NCBI GenBank assembly: GCA_028695735.1
Contig: JAQVIJ010000001.1
Span: 485,081-549,080 of the forward strand
Source: Deltaproteobacteria bacterium
Lineage (GTDB): Bacteria; Desulfobacterota; Dissulfuribacteria; Dissulfuribacterales; DYLC01
Reading direction: 5' to 3'
Length of the DNA stretch: 64,000 nucleotides
Part shown: piece by piece, positions 62,083-64,000 of the stretch
How the letters are laid out: every line of letters begins with the position of its first letter
Position numbering within the stretch: the stretch's first letter is position 1
Translations under genes and position numbers: made by a program
The notes under the pieces: generated by a model
Seen by the model: the letters and a program-made list of their open reading frames with translations, nothing else
What the model was told of the DNA's origin: nothing
Database searches by the model: none

Positions 62083-63499
62083 GGGCCGCTTCCATTATGT
62101 TGCGCAGTGCCTCGGCCACCACACGCAGGTCCTTGGGCTGCAGCGTGCGCACATCCAGGAGTATGAGGTCCTTTTCCACCCTGACAAGAATGGGGTATTC
62201 GTTGTTTCGCAACAGCTCCTCCATGCGGGCTGCCGAGATTTGAAGCTGGGCAGGGTCTATGGCCACGGCATAGGACTGCAGGCGTTCTGCTGGAATGGCC
62301 CCGCCGCCCACTCGGGCCTCGGTGGTCACGATGCGAGGCAAGAGGTTGGAAAGCCCGAGGCGTTTTAGAAGATTGCACAGCGTGACGGCCCTTTTTTTCA
62401 GTTGTTCAGGCGAGGCAGTGAGCATGGACAGGGTGGGCAGCAGTTCCACGGCCTTGTCCACGTCCCGATAGCACATGAGCACTGCCTCCAGACCTGCCAG
62501 AGTGAGCTTGTCTATGCGCAGGGCCCGGTTGAGGGGGTTCTTTTTGATGCGGTTTACCAGGTCCCCTCTTCCCACTATGACGCCTGCCTGTGGCCCTCCT
62601 AAGAGCTTGTCTCCGCTAAAGCTCACGAGGTCAGCGCCCTTTTGTATGGAGTCCTGTACCGTGGGCTCGTAGTGCATGCCAAAGCGTGAAAAATCCACGA
62701 AGGTGCCGCTTCCCAGGTCTTCATACAGGGGTATTCCATGGGATTTGGCCAGCCCTGCCAGGTCCTGCAAATCCACGGCCTTGGTAAAGCCTCCTATGTA
62801 AAAATTGCTCTGATGCACCTTCATGAGCAGGGCCGTCTCTGAAGAGATGGCGTTTTGATAGTCGGCCAGGTGTGTGCGGTTGGTGGTGCCCACCTCCCTT
62901 AAAATGGCCCCGCTTCTGGCCATGACATCTGGAATGCGAAAGGCGCCGCCGATCTCCACCAGCTCCCCTCGGGATACAATGACCTCCTTACCCTTGGCCA
63001 GGGTGTCCAGGGTGATGAGCACGGCTGCGGCGTTGTTGTTCACCACCAGTGCGGCCTCCACTCCCAAAAGCTCGCACAAAATGGCCTCCACATGGCTGTA
63101 GCGGCTGCCCCTTTTGCCTGCCATCAGGTCGTATTCCAAGTTGGAATAGCCCTCTGCTATGCGGCACATGGCCTCCAGCACAAAGCGTGGCAGGGGCGAA
63201 CGGCCTAAGTTGGTGTGTATGACCACGCCTGTGGCGTTTACAACAGGTCTTAAAGACGGCCTCTCCAGCTCCCTTATGATGTCCTCTATGCGTCTTAAAA
63301 TGGAGGTCTTGTTGGCAAGTCTTTCGGTTGCCTCTGGTAGATGGGACAAATCCGTTTGTAAAATGGCCTCTCGGGCCTCGGAGATGGCCTGACGAGCGGC
63401 CTTGAGCCGTATGGAATATGGGTGATTGAAAGGCAAAAGTGGCAATAGCTCATCTATTTTGGGGAGTTTTCGTAAAAAATCCTGTATATTCTCTGTCAT
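62075..63499 (-). CDS. selA: L-seryl-tRNA(Sec) selenium transferase
   Basis: SelA converts Ser-tRNA(Sec) to Sec-tRNA(Sec) using selenophosphate and PLP. The 474-residue protein has the N-terminal 'RPVVNATGVVIHTNLGRSPL' and the PLP-Lys motif 'LVSFSGDKLLGGPQAGVIVG'. I start at 63499 (MTENIQDFL), where its ATG and the rlmH ATG (63498) share one CATG; an in-frame start at 63535 would overlap rlmH more. Presence of selA predicts selenoproteins in this genome; selB and selD are not in the window and I did not find an obvious selenoprotein here. Confidence 0.93.
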   Translation of the reverse strand: MTENIQDFLRKLPKIDELLPLLPFNHPYSIRLKAARQAISEAREAILQTDLSHLPEATERLANKTSILRRIEDIIRELERPSLRPVVNATGVVIHTNLGRSPLPRFVLEAMCRIAEGYSNLEYDLMAGKRGSRYSHVEAILCELLGVEAALVVNNNAAAVLITLDTLAKGKEVIVSRGELVEIGGAFRIPDVMARSGAILREVGTTNRTHLADYQNAISSETALLMKVHQSNFYIGGFTKAVDLQDLAGLAKSHGIPLYEDLGSGTFVDFSRFGMHYEPTVQDSIQKGADLVSFSGDKLLGGPQAGVIVGRGDLVNRIKKNPLNRALRIDKLTLAGLEAVLMCYRDVDKAVELLPTLSMLTASPEQLKKRAVTLCNLLKRLGLSNLLPRIVTTEARVGGGAIPAERLQSYAVAIDPAQLQISAARMEELLRNNEYPILVRVEKDLILLDVRTLQPKDLRVVAEALRNIMEAAHE

Positions 63500-63947
63500 G
63501 ACACACATTACCTTTTTGTGGGTAGAAAAGACCAAGCTCGCCTGGATGCGGGCAGGGATCGAATTTTATCAAAAGAGGCTTGAACGCTATGTGCGCCTCA
63601 GTGTGAAGGAGGTGCCTGGCTCAGCCGATGTGAAGACAGAAGGCGCTGCCCTTTTAAGGGCCATACCCAAGGGCAGCCTGGTGGTGGCCCTGGATGTGCG
63701 AGGCGACTTCCTGGACTCCCCTGGGCTGGCCCGACTCCTTGCAGCCTGGGAGACGGCCGGGCATTCCCACCTTTGCTTTATTGTGGGCGGGGCATACGGC
63801 CTCTCTCAGGAGGTATTGCAAAGGGCACATCGCAGGCTCTCCCTCTCTTCCCTTACCTTCACTCACGACATGAGCCGCCTGATTCTCATGGAGCAGCTCT
63901 ACCGTGCCTATTCCATCAAGGCAGGCTCACCCTATCACCATGAATAG
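63498..63947 (+). CDS. rlmH: 23S rRNA pseudouridine-1915 N3-methyltransferase RlmH
   Basis: RlmH (149 residues) methylates pseudouridine 1915 of 23S rRNA in the 70S ribosome. It is a SPOUT enzyme: 'HITFLWVEKTKLAWMRAGIE' at the N-terminus, 'LVVALDVRGDFLDSPGLARL', and the knot motif 'LCFIVGGAYGLSQEVLQRAH' then 'LTFTHDMSRLILMEQLYRAY'. Length matches the family. The start at 63498 is where the homology begins; the longer frame lies inside selA. It is divergent from selA with a shared start palindrome. Confidence 0.93.
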   Translation: MTHITFLWVEKTKLAWMRAGIEFYQKRLERYVRLSVKEVPGSADVKTEGAALLRAIPKGSLVVALDVRGDFLDSPGLARLLAAWETAGHSHLCFIVGGAYGLSQEVLQRAHRRLSLSSLTFTHDMSRLILMEQLYRAYSIKAGSPYHHE

Positions 63948-63952
63948 GCCCT

Positions 63953-64000
63953 CTACACCGACTCCACAGCCGTCACACCAGGCACCTCTGCCTTTATGTA
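63953..64000 (-). CDS. C-terminal fragment of a NifU-like domain protein
   Basis: The last 48 bases, read on the minus strand, encode YIKAEVPGVTAVESV and a stop. This resembles the end of the NifU C-terminal (Nfu) Fe-S scaffold domain. Only 15 residues are visible, so the call is weak. Confidence 0.35.
   Translation of the reverse strand, partial: YIKAEVPGVTAVESV

Overview
The window reads as a chromosomal segment of a flagellated, Gram-negative, anaerobic bacterium, most likely a member of the Desulfobacterota (former Deltaproteobacteria). This is an inference from gene content: split IorA/IorB indolepyruvate:ferredoxin oxidoreductase, a fused ADP-forming acetate-CoA ligase, FeoAB with a DtxR-type regulator, a selenocysteine synthase gene (selA) and a stand-alone IMP cyclohydrolase domain. 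No rRNA, prophage, transposase gene or CRISPR array was seen.

Layout. 1-7.4 kb, minus strand: a large secreted repeat-domain protein (runs off the left edge) and the flagellar hook genes fliK-flgD-flgE. 7.5-20.9 kb, mainly plus strand: tRNA-Pro, IMP cyclohydrolase, aroD, a SurA/PpiC foldase, a RodZ-like HTH protein, recO, (htpX and fbp on minus), a glycine-zipper lipoprotein, hisS-aspS, an HMGL-type synthase fused to a Cache-like sensor domain, and a radical SAM protein. 20.9-35.9 kb, mainly minus strand: a NitT/TauT-type ABC transporter, (queC cluster on plus), parA-parB, a frameshifted potassium channel, pgi, (a zinc-ribbon/ATP-grasp pair on plus), an FG-GAP-like exported protein, then gyrB and dnaN in very AT-rich DNA. 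36.1-42.6 kb, plus strand: MidA-like methyltransferase, a HAD phosphatase carrying a perfect parS site, a KptA-like protein, tRNA-Arg, iorAB, scpB and small exported proteins. 42.7-52.4 kb: a FapA-like protein, then a five-gene plus-strand operon that looks like reversible protein acylation around acetyl-CoA metabolism. 52.4-64 kb, mainly minus strand: carbonic anhydrase, Nudix, outer-membrane protein, feoB-feoA-dtxR iron cluster, folate/pyrimidine genes, a TPR protein, selA, and divergent rlmH.

The best large-scale signal is a candidate chromosome replication origin at about 35.9-36.1 kb. The plus strand is richer in C than G to the left and richer in G than C to the right in the lines I counted by hand, even in genes facing the other way. 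The dnaN/gyrB pair diverges from that point in DNA with local GC near 20%, parAB lies 10 kb to the left, and a perfect 20-bp parS palindrome lies 1.8 kb to the right.

Other points of interest: a deduced 2-base frameshift in a CA repeat inside the K+ channel gene, an IorA without its ferredoxin domain, a KptA-like protein without the canonical catalytic motifs, a MITE-like repeat family, palindromic repeats in the iron cluster, and selA/rlmH start codons sharing one CATG.
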